Shown piece after piece: positions 39,867-49,857 of a DNA stretch of 64,000 nt (within the stretch, counting starts at the first letter, position 1; each line of letters opens with the position of its first letter). The DNA lies in NCBI GenBank assembly GCA_006384855.1, contig VCJN01001284.1:1-64000 (forward strand). Reading direction: 5' to 3'. Source of the stretch: Tetraselmis striata (Eukaryota > Chlorophyta > Chlorodendrophyceae > Chlorodendrales > Chlorodendraceae). The translations under genes and the position numbers were made by a program. The notes beneath the pieces were generated by a model. The model was not told where the DNA came from. It ran no database searches and saw only the letters and a list, made by a program, of their open reading frames with translations.

Positions 39867-41694
39867 CTAAGTTATACAGATGAATATATTTGCATGTATG
39901 TATTTATATGTATGTGTGTTTAAGTGGCCACGTGTGAATTACCGACATTGAAACGATACGAGGCCATACACGGAAACCGACACGGAAAACACAGCAGAGA
40001 TTGACATGGAAAAACACTGACTGACGAGCCACGCGAAGGACAGTCCGTACCTGCGCGGGCTGGCTGAGCAGCACCACCGGGTTGCTCCAGTCGTGCCCGT
40101 TGGGGGAGCTGACGGCCATGATGTCCCCACCTGCGCCCGCAACCCGGAGCCACCCGCGATGTCACCCCCCTCCGGCATGGGCAGCCAGGCGGGACTGCGG
40201 GCGCACTGCAGGGTGGTGCGCTTGGCGCGTGCCGGTGCACCTGGCGACCAGTGCAGCCCGCTCTCCGTATCCACGGCCTTCCGGCACGTCTGCCCCTGGC
40301 TGTAGAACATCCACAGCTGCCCGGCGCCGCCCGGGGCCGACGGGTGCGGCGGGCTGTACAGCAGGGCGGGACCCCAGAGGGGCCGCGCCGCCCAGTCTGC
40401 GCCGGCCGCGCGCAGTCATCCGGGGCGGCAGTGCATGCCGTCAATGCAGCAGCCGCGGCACCATCCCCTCCCCGGCGCTCTGCCCAACGTGTGCCGTCAC
40501 TTTACCGCGCGCTGCACCAAGATGTTCAAGACAGAGCAGGCGTAAGCACCAGGCGTAAGGGGGAGGCTCACCGGAGCGGCCACCATGCCGCTGCACCGCC
40601 TCCCCGGCCGTCTGCCTCTCCTGGGCGAGACGGCCACCAACAGGGGGGGGAGTGGGGAGTTATGCATGGGCTTTGGGGGCTGTGAGCTGATGAATGCTGC
40701 AGCAGCAACCTGTCGAACTACCCGGCTGCCCAAGCCGGTGGGCGGCGCCTCACCTGCAGCCACCCCTCGGAGGAGACCGCGGCGCGTGCGTACGGCGGCT
40801 CCTGCGTGAGTAGCACGGGTCAGGCGGAGGTTATCCTCCGCGCGAGCAGAGTGCGGAGCGGATGGCGGGGCGGCCGCGTCGGCACAGCCACGCAGCCGCA
40901 CCTGCAGGCTGATCCTCCGGCGCTTCTCCCACTTGCGCCCGCCGGTGCGCGACTGCGCCGTCATCAGGAACTGACCCGTTTCCCCTTCATCGTTGACGGA
41001 GGCCTGAACACCACGCAGGCGGGCATCAGCACCCTTCCAACCCTCCTGCCCACCCCGATAGCCGCAGGCACCATGCCATGCGCCCAGCATACCTGCCAGG
41101 CCGCCAGCAGCATGTCTGAGCTGTTGCCCGGCATGGGCGCGAGCGTCGCCATGTGCGTGTACCTGCCGGCATCCAAGTCTCAGCACGGAGTCCAGCATTG
41201 TCACGAGTGCCCACTCCCACCCCATCTTTTGTTCCCTACCTTGTGCTGCTGCACTGCTGCCGAGGCTGAGGAGGGTTGCGCTGGGCCGGGCAGGGCAGGG
41301 CAGGGAAGGACATGGCGGGGCGGGGTGCTCACATCATCGACTCGCTATTCAGCACGATCCACGCCGTCTGTGTGCAAACCGCGTGGAACATGCCCCGCCT
41401 CGTGACCCGCCTGCCCAGGTACGTGCGCTCCTCCTGGGCGCTCCCCTTCAAGCATGGGTCTGCGTGCCAGGCATCAAACGCGAAGGTCGTTGCCTCCGCA
41501 TGAAGCGGCCGTCCTCAGCCACACCGCAATGACGGCACAGGCGTGACCGGGGCCCCCTGAGATGAGGCCGCCCGGTAGCCACGAGCGAAGGACAGGTGGG
41601 CGTGGGAGCACTCACGCTTGGCCTCGGAGAATGCGACGCCTGCAGGCGTGCATGGCCTCGGGTATGGCTGGATGTTTGGCGCGAGTTGTGCCAT
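37482..41694 (-). CDS. BNR/Asp-box repeat sialidase-like protein (plant-type)
   Basis: The start is probably the ATG at 41694 (MAQLAPNIQPYPRP). The stop is at 37482-37484. Exact 3' exons are 39394-39291, 39204-39123, 38083-37988 and 37880-37482, all closing in frame; the more 5' exons are approximate. Four or more Asp-box-like turns are visible: SRTGGRKWEKRR (about 40950), SSPNGHDWSNPV (about 40110-40070), SEDRGASWAVS, SFDGGHTWSEP and SADRGATWRDV. The family block NGTWLIEGTIVPL...LFRSELGRIYQ then LPNPNSKVAAL...GEIALVYNNH closely matches plant BNR_2 'sialidase superfamily' proteins, which read NGTL.MLLRS and LPNPNSG. GHWLLPFWGEL is also typical. Family members are six-bladed propellers acting on glycosides; the substrate here is unknown. 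The intron between the third- and second-last exons carries an AT-rich dispersed repeat. Confidence 0.8.
38220..39050. repeat. Intronic microsatellite stretches (GTAT/GCAT tetramers)
   Basis: TATG-rich runs occur at 38230-38300 and GCAT runs at 38770-38790, with TATA/CATA repeats at 38920-39010. They flank the AT-rich dispersed repeat within the roughly 1-kb intron 38084-39122 of the sialidase-like gene. Another (TG)n run lies at 39826-39862. Confidence 0.8.
38370..38560 (+). repeat. AT-rich dispersed repeat, copy 3, in a sialidase-like gene intron
   Basis: TTGAAAGGAAACTGACAGAT, GTATTGCGAATCCAT, ACATTGTTTGATTGGGC and GCGGACCGATGCACGGCGA align with 31135-31400. The copy lies antisense to the host gene. 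Confidence 0.65.
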
Positions 41695-41829
41695 GGCAGC
41701 CGCCTGTACGCGAAGGACAGCGCAGATGTGGACAGTGTTCAACGTAACTCCAAGCTGTCGCAGGCGCCGTGTTGCGATCGAGACTGGCTCGGAAATCGGC
41801 GTTTGGGCGGGTGTTTTGAAGGAGGGGGG

Positions 41830-41975
41830 GAGAGAGATGACGAGTTGGGGGCAGGGGGAGACGGGGGAGACGGGGGAGAGCGGGGGGGGGGGGGGGGGGG
41901 GGGGGGGGGCGGGGGGGGGAAGATGACGAGTTGGGGGCAGGGGGAGACGGGGGAGAGAGGGGGGGGGGCGGTAGC
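41830..41975. repeat. G-rich minisatellite and homopolymer
   Basis: Units of GGGGGAGACG occur, and the string ATGACGAGTTGGGGGCAGGG appears twice (41838 and 41923), around a G homopolymer at 41881-41920. It lies upstream of the sialidase-like gene start. On the minus strand it is C-rich. Confidence 0.85.
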
Positions 41976-42789
41976 GACCATACCAGGCAGCAGAGCCAGA
42001 TTCCCGCTGTAACTACCCGCGCACATCGGCAGTCAGCCCGTCGGCCGCACGACAGGGCATAGCTGCCCATCGCGGCTGCCAACACTGTCGTCACTAAGGC
42101 TTACCGGCGGTGCTTGTCTGCGCCCATGAAGGGCGTAGCAGGACGCCGCTGGCGCTGTCTCCGAAACTGACACGAGTTCGGGTCATGAATAAGGGGTGAT
42201 TATGTATACAGCCGCCGACCGCCGAGAACAGCTGCGTTCTGGCGTGAGGCGCAGTTATATCTCACTCGCGCGGTCGGATGATGGCGCGCTTCACAAGCAG
42301 CGCGACAGGGCAGTTGAGCGTGCTGCTCTTGCCGGGAGGGCCGGCGCGGATGTAGATTTGAATAAAGTCGTGAGGCCAGGACCAAGACAGTATGGCAGAG
42401 CGACTGACCACAACCGGGCTTTGGATCAGTAGTTGCTACTAGTGGCGATCGCCTACCGCCATTCGGGTTGTCAGCGATCGCCGCCGGCCGGATCAGCAAC
42501 GGCGCTGAAGGGGTTGGTTGCGCGGGAGAGTAGTCGGGTGGGGGTGAAGAACTAGCACCTGTCCCGGGGGCGAGGAAAAAAAGCACCGTAGTCGACGACG
42601 TCCGCGGCTGCTGCTGTTCGTCGCGACTTTCGGAATTTCAAACATACGCAATCGGGTCTAGGTATGCCAAAAGGGTGGGAGGCAGCTTTACACCAAAGAA
42701 GCGCAGTTTTTTGGCTAGGCGGAAGGCTCAGCGAAAAGGGGGAAAAGTGGGAGGAGGAGCCTGGAGGGCGGAAACGGAAACGGGAGGGT
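41976..42789. other. Intergenic, nothing recognised
   Basis: Short frames on both strands only. None shows a family signature or homogeneous codon use. Confidence 0.5.
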
Positions 42790-44668
42790 GCTGCCGAAGG
42801 CAGCGAGCTGGAAGATGGCAGGCGAGCTGCTGCTAGCTGTCCGCCTAAGTAGCTCCCCGGCCCGGAGCGTAGGGCTCGCGGGCGATGGGGCAGCCCGTAT
42901 AGAAACATTATGGTACCAATAACTTTTTGAAACCACCTTCGGACCGCACAAGTCGTACTTCGACAATTAAATTGTTGGGAAACTCCACAAACTAGTATGG
43001 ATCATTTGAAACATGCAACCGAGTCTGATTCTGCCAGTTATACGCGGTTCATTTACGACTGCGAGCGTGGGCAGTCGGCAGGCGTGCCGACCATACAAGG
43101 TTGAAGATATCTTGAGTTGCAGAAGGGTTTCGCGCCGAGAGGTTAGGAACCTCCATCGAGGCGTAGGTGCAGAACAGACGCGGATGGGAGATGTTGACGG
43201 CACGAACGCCGGACACGTCGTAGGCCGGACGTGTCGCGAAATCAAGGCGCCGTCTATCTCCGCTAACGGCGCTATGCAGCATTTGCCGCGTAGTGGCGGC
43301 GTGCGTCACGAACCGGAATTGTCAGCATAGCGGCACTCGTACCAGTAGGACGAGTACGAGTGGCGGAGCTGCCTCCCGGCGGGCAGCTCGTGTTGTCTAG
43401 ATGAGATGTCATGACGTCGGGAACGGGTTGGCCGCGTAGAGGCTCTGGTAGCCTACGCCGGCCGGTACACAATGCCAATGTTGTCGGTGCGAGGGCAACC
43501 TTACAACGAGACGACCGCCGTTGTTGCACCACCGACGGCCGCCGAAATTCCAAGCCCGGAGTTGGACATGGGTAGTTACGGTCACCACGAGACGTCGAGC
43601 ACGCCAGGTGGTAGAGATGCCCCCGTTAGTCAGTTGCAGATTGTCGCGGTCCTTGCGACGACGACGTCGCAGTAGGAAGCGTCGGAGACGCGCCGGACCA
43701 AGCCGCGCAGACGCTTCACACTGTATGTGAACCACATCAAACGTTGCTGCCGCACGGTTTTAGGGCGAGGGCAACGAGCGCTCTCAAAACACAGGCGTAT
43801 GAGTGGCGCCATTCCGCATCGATCGGACCAATTACACGGGTTGTAGTTTCGGAAATCCACAACGTGTGACGACCGTTGATGCCACGATGCCATGCTCCGA
43901 GGACAAGCGGACAGGGTTGAAGTGTCTTGCAGGACGGCTAGCGGCCATCCTGACGACATGGGCGTCCTCCTCCGTTCGCGCCGATTTGTTGCAGGAAGAG
44001 GTGTTGCCGTCGTTGACAACCATGGCGTCGAGCGGCGGCCATGGTACTACCGAGCGCGTCCGCCTCGCCTAACCTCAAAAGTTGACATTGCGAGAAAAGA
44101 ATTCTCCACTGCGGGAGCCCACGAAAGCCCTTACTGCGACTCGGCTTCGGGTGTTGAGGTTTAATCCCCGCCCCCAACGGGGACCCCCCAGCAGCTACAA
44201 TACCGTGCGCATACCGTGCGCATTGCCACCCGACAACGCCAGAGCTGCAAAGCCATGGCAAAAACGTAAAACGACTTCGGGCGCACGAATCGAGATAACC
44301 ACACTATCAAGGGGTTGACTATCACTGCCTGATGATGAATGGCATATGCGCGGCACTGCGACTCACTACCGGGAAAAGGAACCTCGGTGCGGGCTTGATC
44401 AACCTCTGCGTCCCTCGCGCGCACAATTAGTACGCGAAGGCGTTGCCGAAGGCAGCGAGTTGGACGATGGCAAGCGAGTAGCTGCTTGTGGCTTTCCTAA
44501 GTAGCTCCCCGGCAGGGAGCGCAGGGCTCGCGGGCGATGAGGCAGCCCGGACTGAAACATGATGGTACCGGTAACTCAACCGGTTGAAACCACCAACAGA
44601 CCGTAGATGTCGTACTCAAACAGCTAGATAATTGGGAAACTCCATACCCAGTTTAGATCATAACCACA
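42790..44668. repeat. LTR-like direct repeats (42790-43020 and 44443-44668) around 1.4 kb
   Basis: The two repeats align over about 220 bp at roughly 75-80% by eye. Shared strings include GCCGAAGGCAGCGAG, CTAAGTAGCTCCCCGGC, GCTCGCGGGCGATG, TGGTACC and TTGGGAAACTCCA. The interior (43021-44442) has frames on both strands but no protease, integrase or reverse-transcriptase motif that I can see. It could be a small, old, non-autonomous LTR (TRIM-like) element or a segmental duplication. No target-site duplication was identified. Confidence 0.55.
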
Positions 44669-44763
44669 CACGCACGGGGTCAGCCACCACGGAGCACTGT
44701 TACTAGCGCATGGTGTGCTGAATTACAAAATAGCTAGTGACAAATCCACCGCTAAAAACAGTA

Positions 44764-45832
44764 CTAAAAAATCGACGTAATTAACCGCTTAAAAGCGGCC
44801 CACATCCCGCGCGAGCCGGCGGGATCTATGAGTGATGCGTGATGCTTGCCCGGTTCATAGTCAAGGCCACGCGTGCACGTGTGTGCGAGGTTGATCCACG
44901 GACGAGGTGGAAACCTCGGCAACGGGATGCATGGCGGACGAATATGCGCCATCTCATGACAGAGCCAGCGAGCACACTCTCAAGCCGCCACTATCAAGCT
45001 CAAGACCCCGGGAAATTATTTTTTCGCGAGTAAGACCTCCTTGTGAGCACGAGTGGTGCACCGAGTGTCCTCCCGCGATGAGAGGGCGCCCCGATCCGAG
45101 GCCAAGCAAGCGACATAATCGTGCAGCACACCTACCCCCATGCATGCTCACCCTATCCACTGTGCCGAAGACCATGCCCGTTTACTTTGACATGTCCTAG
45201 ATGTCTCGAAGTGGGCCCTCTTGTCCGCGCTCCGTGTTGTGCCACGCCGTATCCCGGATTGCTAGCCCCCGTTGCATGGTGCCCAACATGGAGCGCTTAA
45301 ACTGATCCACAGCCGTGGCCGAGGCACCGCGGCGGTGTACTTGACTTCGTACCGCATAGTCTTGAACTCCATTCACGTGGGCTTCAAGACCCGGGAATCA
45401 TAGCTCCGCCCGGTCACGACGTCGAAAGCCGGAGGCAGGGATAGCTCTACGTCCGGCACCATGTCCCACAGTTCATTCCCAGGTACATGGTTGCCGAGAG
45501 GCATCGCCTACTGGAACAAGTCATCCACCTCCTGGCGTACATCAATGCCCAGACGCTACCGTTAAGTAGTAGTGAACATAAGGATCTTGAAAGGCGTCTG
45601 CGATAGCATCGTGTTGTACACGCAAGTGAGCATCTCCATGTGCGGGTATGGACCGCCACCGCGGATCGTGTTTACGGGTACCGATGCATGGTGGATAATA
45701 TGTACTACGAAATTGTCCGCCCCGTAGCGACTGCTCTCGTACGAGTGATCGTCCAGCATGGATCGGGAATTTTCTAATTAGGATACGCGTTCGTCAGCCG
45801 CACCCGTGGGTTCTCGCTGACGGCCGCGAGTT

Positions 45833-45863
<31 letters not shown>

Positions 45864-47191
45864 GGGGCACTGCGGCGTGCTATCTCCGACCCGTTACATC
45901 GCAACCCCAACCCGATGTTGTCAGCCACCTCAAATTGCATGAGGCTAACCCTTCCGGGGCGGTGGGCTGTCATGGTTGAGGGTACGCTAGCCAACGGGAA
46001 CCTTGGTCATCGGGGAGATTGGGCATTTGGACAATTTTCATCCATGCTCGTCGCTTGTGCGCGCTGCCCTCCAGTATTTCTAATTTATTACCCCCCCCCC
46101 CCTCCCCCGGCGGCGTTGTGCAGCTGCATCGGGCGCCGCTAATAGTCGGCACGCGACCGGCAGCGCCGCATGACGGACTCGGCCGGCCTAGTAGGACAAC
46201 CCTACGACCCTGAGAGTCGGGCCGTGGTCTCTGCACGCGGGCGCGGGCGGGGCGGGGAATCTTTCTCGTGGATGTCATGGGTTTCATCAGCTCCGTAGCT
46301 TTACGAGCTCTTCCTTTGGGAGGTAGAGTCATATATGGGCCGCAAATATCATCGCCACGATACATGTTGGCAGTATCGGCGGACAACATGTGCCGCAGCC
46401 ACATAATCATCGCGCCTTCGTATGTGGCACGAAGCAGATTCCTAAGAACGCGAGGGATGGTGCTCTTTGCAGTGGGCGACACAATCTCCTCTACTAACAA
46501 GGACAGGGCGCTTCGCATGGACTTCCTTCTTCATATCGAGATATGACTGGATAATAGTATCACAGAGCTGCCAAGTCATATAAAAAACGATAGGCGTGAG
46601 CTGAGACTGATGGGTACGGAAAACGGGAGTAAGTTTTATACTGGTGTTCTTCTCCTTGAAACAACTATCAAGTGGATGATGGGGAAGATCCCGGGGCGGC
46701 AGCTTAGAATCGCTGCCGAACTCGTCGTCGTTGTTGTCGTCGTTGGACGGAGTCACAGCCATCCTCCTCCTCCCTACGCCGAGCGCGTGTCGAGCGACGA
46801 GTAGTAGAAGGGACAGCAAAAGGAGCCTCCGCCTTGCCTGTAGTTCCCTCCGGAACTATGTTGGCCTCCTCGCACCGAATAAGGATGAAAGCGTCCAACT
46901 GCGTGCGCCTCCAACGCAGTCATATGGGCGGTGTAGTTGCCGATGAGCATACGGTAGCTCACGAGGCCTCTCTCCTTCAGTAGAGAGCATTTGGTCCTCA
47001 ACAGACTTAATATCGCAAGAAGCCTCATTGATAGCGTCCTTCAATTGAGTGACGCGCTTGTCGAACGGGGGCATGCTCTTAGAAGATAAGAATAAGTAAC
47101 CAACCTTGTGATAAGTCTTCATGGCATCGATGCATGGGGGCACTCGACATGCAATAGCTACAAGCAGCAGCAAGCGGTAGAAACGGGTCAT
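44764..47191 (-). mobile_element. Decayed element of unknown class, minus strand
   Basis: Broken but extended minus-strand frames run in the same direction. A start with a hydrophobic segment MTRFYRLLLLVAIAC and then QLKDAINEASCDIKSVEDQM (47191-46940) is followed by LCDTIIQSYLDMKKEVHA (about 46560-46500). Next comes VLRNLLRATYEGAMIMWLRH and ADTANMYRGDDICGPYMTLP (46450-46310), then LMQFEVADNIGLGLR (about 45930). NELWDMVPDVELSLPPAFDV (about 45470-45410) and MEFKTMRYEVKYTA (about 45370-45330) complete the series. Several stops and frameshifts intervene, and a G homopolymer sits at 45841-45867. The last motif recurs at about 35150, so this is a repeated element. I cannot assign it to a family; capsid- or gag-like proteins are possible but unproven. 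Confidence 0.45.
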
Positions 47192-48057
47192 GGTGCTCAG
47201 ATTCGTGACTGATCAATGGAACAAACGTAAATCATCAGAGCGCCGGTAAGCACGAGAGAATTAGCAATGTCATTTAACAGCCTAGCCGCCCTTCATATAT
47301 GCGGCGGGCTACGGTACGGGAAACTGGCGGCATTATCGAGTATGCCCGGTCTCCAGCTGTACTCCGCATGCTGCGTACATAGCTACATCCACGGCAATTG
47401 AATAAAACGCTCATCAGTTCCGCCATATCAGCAGCATGCGGCCGCCCGGGATCAAATTCGCTGATGACGCGGCGCCGTGCCGGACGGTGCGTGCGAAAAC
47501 GTGCGTGGTACCTGGATACAACGACGGTACGCATGCCGCAGAACCGGTGGTAGTGTACCATTCCCGTATTGGTACATTCAGGGTACCTTGGTACCACGAC
47601 AGCCCCGACAGCAGAGCCCAGCATGCATATATATCCAGCGAGCGCGCCGGCGAACTGCGGTGCAGGTGCAATAACATAATCTTATTTCATGTAGCGACTA
47701 TAGCGAGTCCATAAGAGGCAGTGCTTGGTACTATGTGCATTCTCTGGACGCTCTCCCTGTAACCAGAAAGTTATATTGGTACTATGGAGATAATAGTGGT
47801 AGCGACAAACAATAATTATTTTAAAATGCTACTCTCGCAGCCACAGATAGCATCACGTCGCAACCCTTAACTGCCGCCCCCTTTCCTGCTGCGCTCCGTC
47901 AGCGCCCTTTTTATTGCTTGTCGGACGACCGACAACCACACCGACAGCACGAGTCACCCTCCTTTCCGACCTCTATACTCTAAGGGACAAGAGCAGACAC
48001 TGCGTGTCAAGGAAGCGGCCGGGGCGCCAACGCCGACTGGCGTGGGCTGCCGCCGTG
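47192..48057. other. Upstream region of the kinase gene, with a short insertion
   Basis: The region holds no recognised gene. 47500-47610 contains clustered GGTACC/GGTACG motifs with local palindromes. A 40-bp short-element insertion is annotated separately. An open frame upstream in the kinase frame begins at a non-ATG codon and is more likely 5' UTR. Confidence 0.5.
47725..47786 (+). mobile_element. 40-bp truncated copy of the short insertion element with an 11-bp target-site duplication
   Basis: TTGGTACTATG occurs exactly at 47725-47735 and 47776-47786. The insert (47736-47775) begins TGCATTCTCTGGACGCTCTC and ends CCTGTAACCAGAAAGTTATA. It matches the 3' 40 bp of the element at 1915-1995. 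Confidence 0.8.
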
Positions 48058-49857
48058 ATGGCGTTCGCCACGAGCAGCTGCCGGAGTATTATGCAGCACG
48101 ACAGCGTGGCGTCGCGCACCCTGCCTCGGGCGCAGAACGTGTTGCGCAGCACGGCGACGCGCTTCGTCACGCGGCGACCGTCTCAGCGAGCGGCGCGAGG
48201 CAGCTCCTCGCCCCCTGATCGCCACGGTGAGCACAGCTCCCAGCGGCGGTCGTCCGGAAGGGGCAAGGCTGTGGTCGATGCGGTGTCTGCGGCGGTGGAA
48301 ACTCCGGCGGCACCGCGAGATTCGTTCGACAGCCAGGCGGTGGTGGCGGGGCGCTACCGGCTGGACGCTGAGCTTGGCTCTGGCAGCTTCGGGGTTGTGT
48401 TCCGGGCGGAGGACCTGCTCACGGGAGAGACGGTCGCGGTGAAGCGCATCAAGCGGATGACCACGCCGAGGCAGCCCGCCGAGGAGCAGGTGTTCAAGGT
48501 CATGGAGGAGGTGCGCGAACCCCTGCCGAATAAAACCTTGCTGGCTATCGATGGGACGCTCGGAGGCTTGTGTTGGAAGCCACGTTGGCATCCCTCCGCA
48601 GAACTCGCTTCAGTCATGGACGGGTAGGGCGGGATCCCTTCATATGTGCTCCCCACTTCGCATTCTGCCAGGCGGCACGGCGTAGGGACTGGTTCGTTTA
48701 GCGACCAATGTTGCAGCCGTACTATAGTAACGGCACTTTCATTTTGAGTTCTCTGCAGATTGCCGAATAGCAGTGACAGCACTCGCCCCGCGACGGGTGA
48801 GGGATACACACATGTACGTTTCGTTTCATTCCAGGAAGCTACGCCGAGAGAACGCCAAGATTTCATCTTGGTTGGCGTGTTGCGCTGCCATGATATATTA
48901 ATATAAATACATATTACACATACATTATAGTAAGTCGACAACCTCGCTTGCCTCGTGGCCTGGCAACGTGTCTATTGAGCATTGACAGCCGCTGCATGCC
49001 TTGTGGGCAAGCAACATGCAACCGTTCCCGAAGCGTGTCGGGCACTGGCGGCATCCACACTGACAATTCGCTCGCTCGGCCGGTACCCGCAGGCGCGCAT
49101 GTTTTCCCTCGTGCAGGATTGCGCGTACGTGTGCCACTTCCACGGGCTAGAGACGGATGATGAGTACCTCAACTTGGTGATGGAGTACCTCGAAGGGCCG
49201 AGCCTGGAGGATGTGCTACGCACGCGCGGGCGATTGAGCGAGCCAGAGGTGGCGGCCCTGCTGCACGACATACTGCAGGTTGTATCCATCTGCCACGGAG
49301 AGGGCGTCTGCCACTCTGACATCAAGCCCGCCAACTTTCTCTTCAAGCCTCTGGGCAACGGGCAGCGCGTACTCAAGGCCATCGACTTCGGCTGCGGGCA
49401 GCAGGTCTCCCCGATGTGCCCGAGGCTGACGGTGGCGAAGGGCACCCCCTTGTACTCGGCGCCGGAGGTCTACGACAAGTGCTATTCCACGGAGGCGGAC
49501 CTGTGGAGCTGCGGCATCATCCTCTTTCAGGCCCTGACGGGCCACCTGCCCTTCTGGGAGTCCAGCGAAGCGCTGACGAAGAAGATGATGCTGGATGGCG
49601 TCATGCAGGCGCCGCTCCCGCACTTTGACGACAGCATATGGGGAGACGCCTCCCCGGAAGCCAAGGAGCTGTGCGCGCGCCTGCTGGTCCGCAACCGCTT
49701 CAAGCGCATCAGCGCCAATGAGGCGATCAATCACCCGTGGGTGCAGCAGCATGCCCAGGATCACCCCCACCTCGGCTTTGAATCCCGCACAAGGACTCAT
49801 TGGGCGGACAAAGTTGCGGATGAGGACGACTTTGAGATGGATCTCATCTTTGGCTGA
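48058..49857 (+). CDS. Ser/Thr protein kinase with an organelle-targeting-like N-terminus (non-RD type)
   Basis: Two exons close in frame: 48058-48510 and 49117-49857, giving 397 residues. The start is the ATG at 48058. Residues 1-60 (MAFATSSCRS...RSTATRFVTRRPSQRAARG) are Arg/Ser-rich and lack acidic residues early, like a plastid or mitochondrial transit peptide. The kinase domain follows: LGSGSFGVVFRAE (Gly loop), VAVKRIKR (Lys), EEQVFKVMEE (helix C), VMEYLEGPSLEDVL, CHSDIKPANFLF (catalytic loop), AIDFGCG (DFG), GTPLYSAPEVY, TEADLWSCGIILFQALTGHLPFW and NHPWVQQHA. The overall pattern is CAMK/CDPK-like without EF hands. The catalytic HRD is HSD, so this is a non-RD kinase. The substrate is unknown. 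The tail ends DDFEMDLIFG. Confidence 0.9.
48511..49116 (+). other. Kinase intron, 606 bp
   Basis: The intron is bounded by GAGGAG|gtgcgc and ctcgtgcag|GATTGC. Splicing joins VFKVMEE to DCAYVCHFHGL. It is AT-richer than the exons and has no recognised repeat. A second small exon inside (near 49085-49116) cannot be excluded. Confidence 0.65.
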
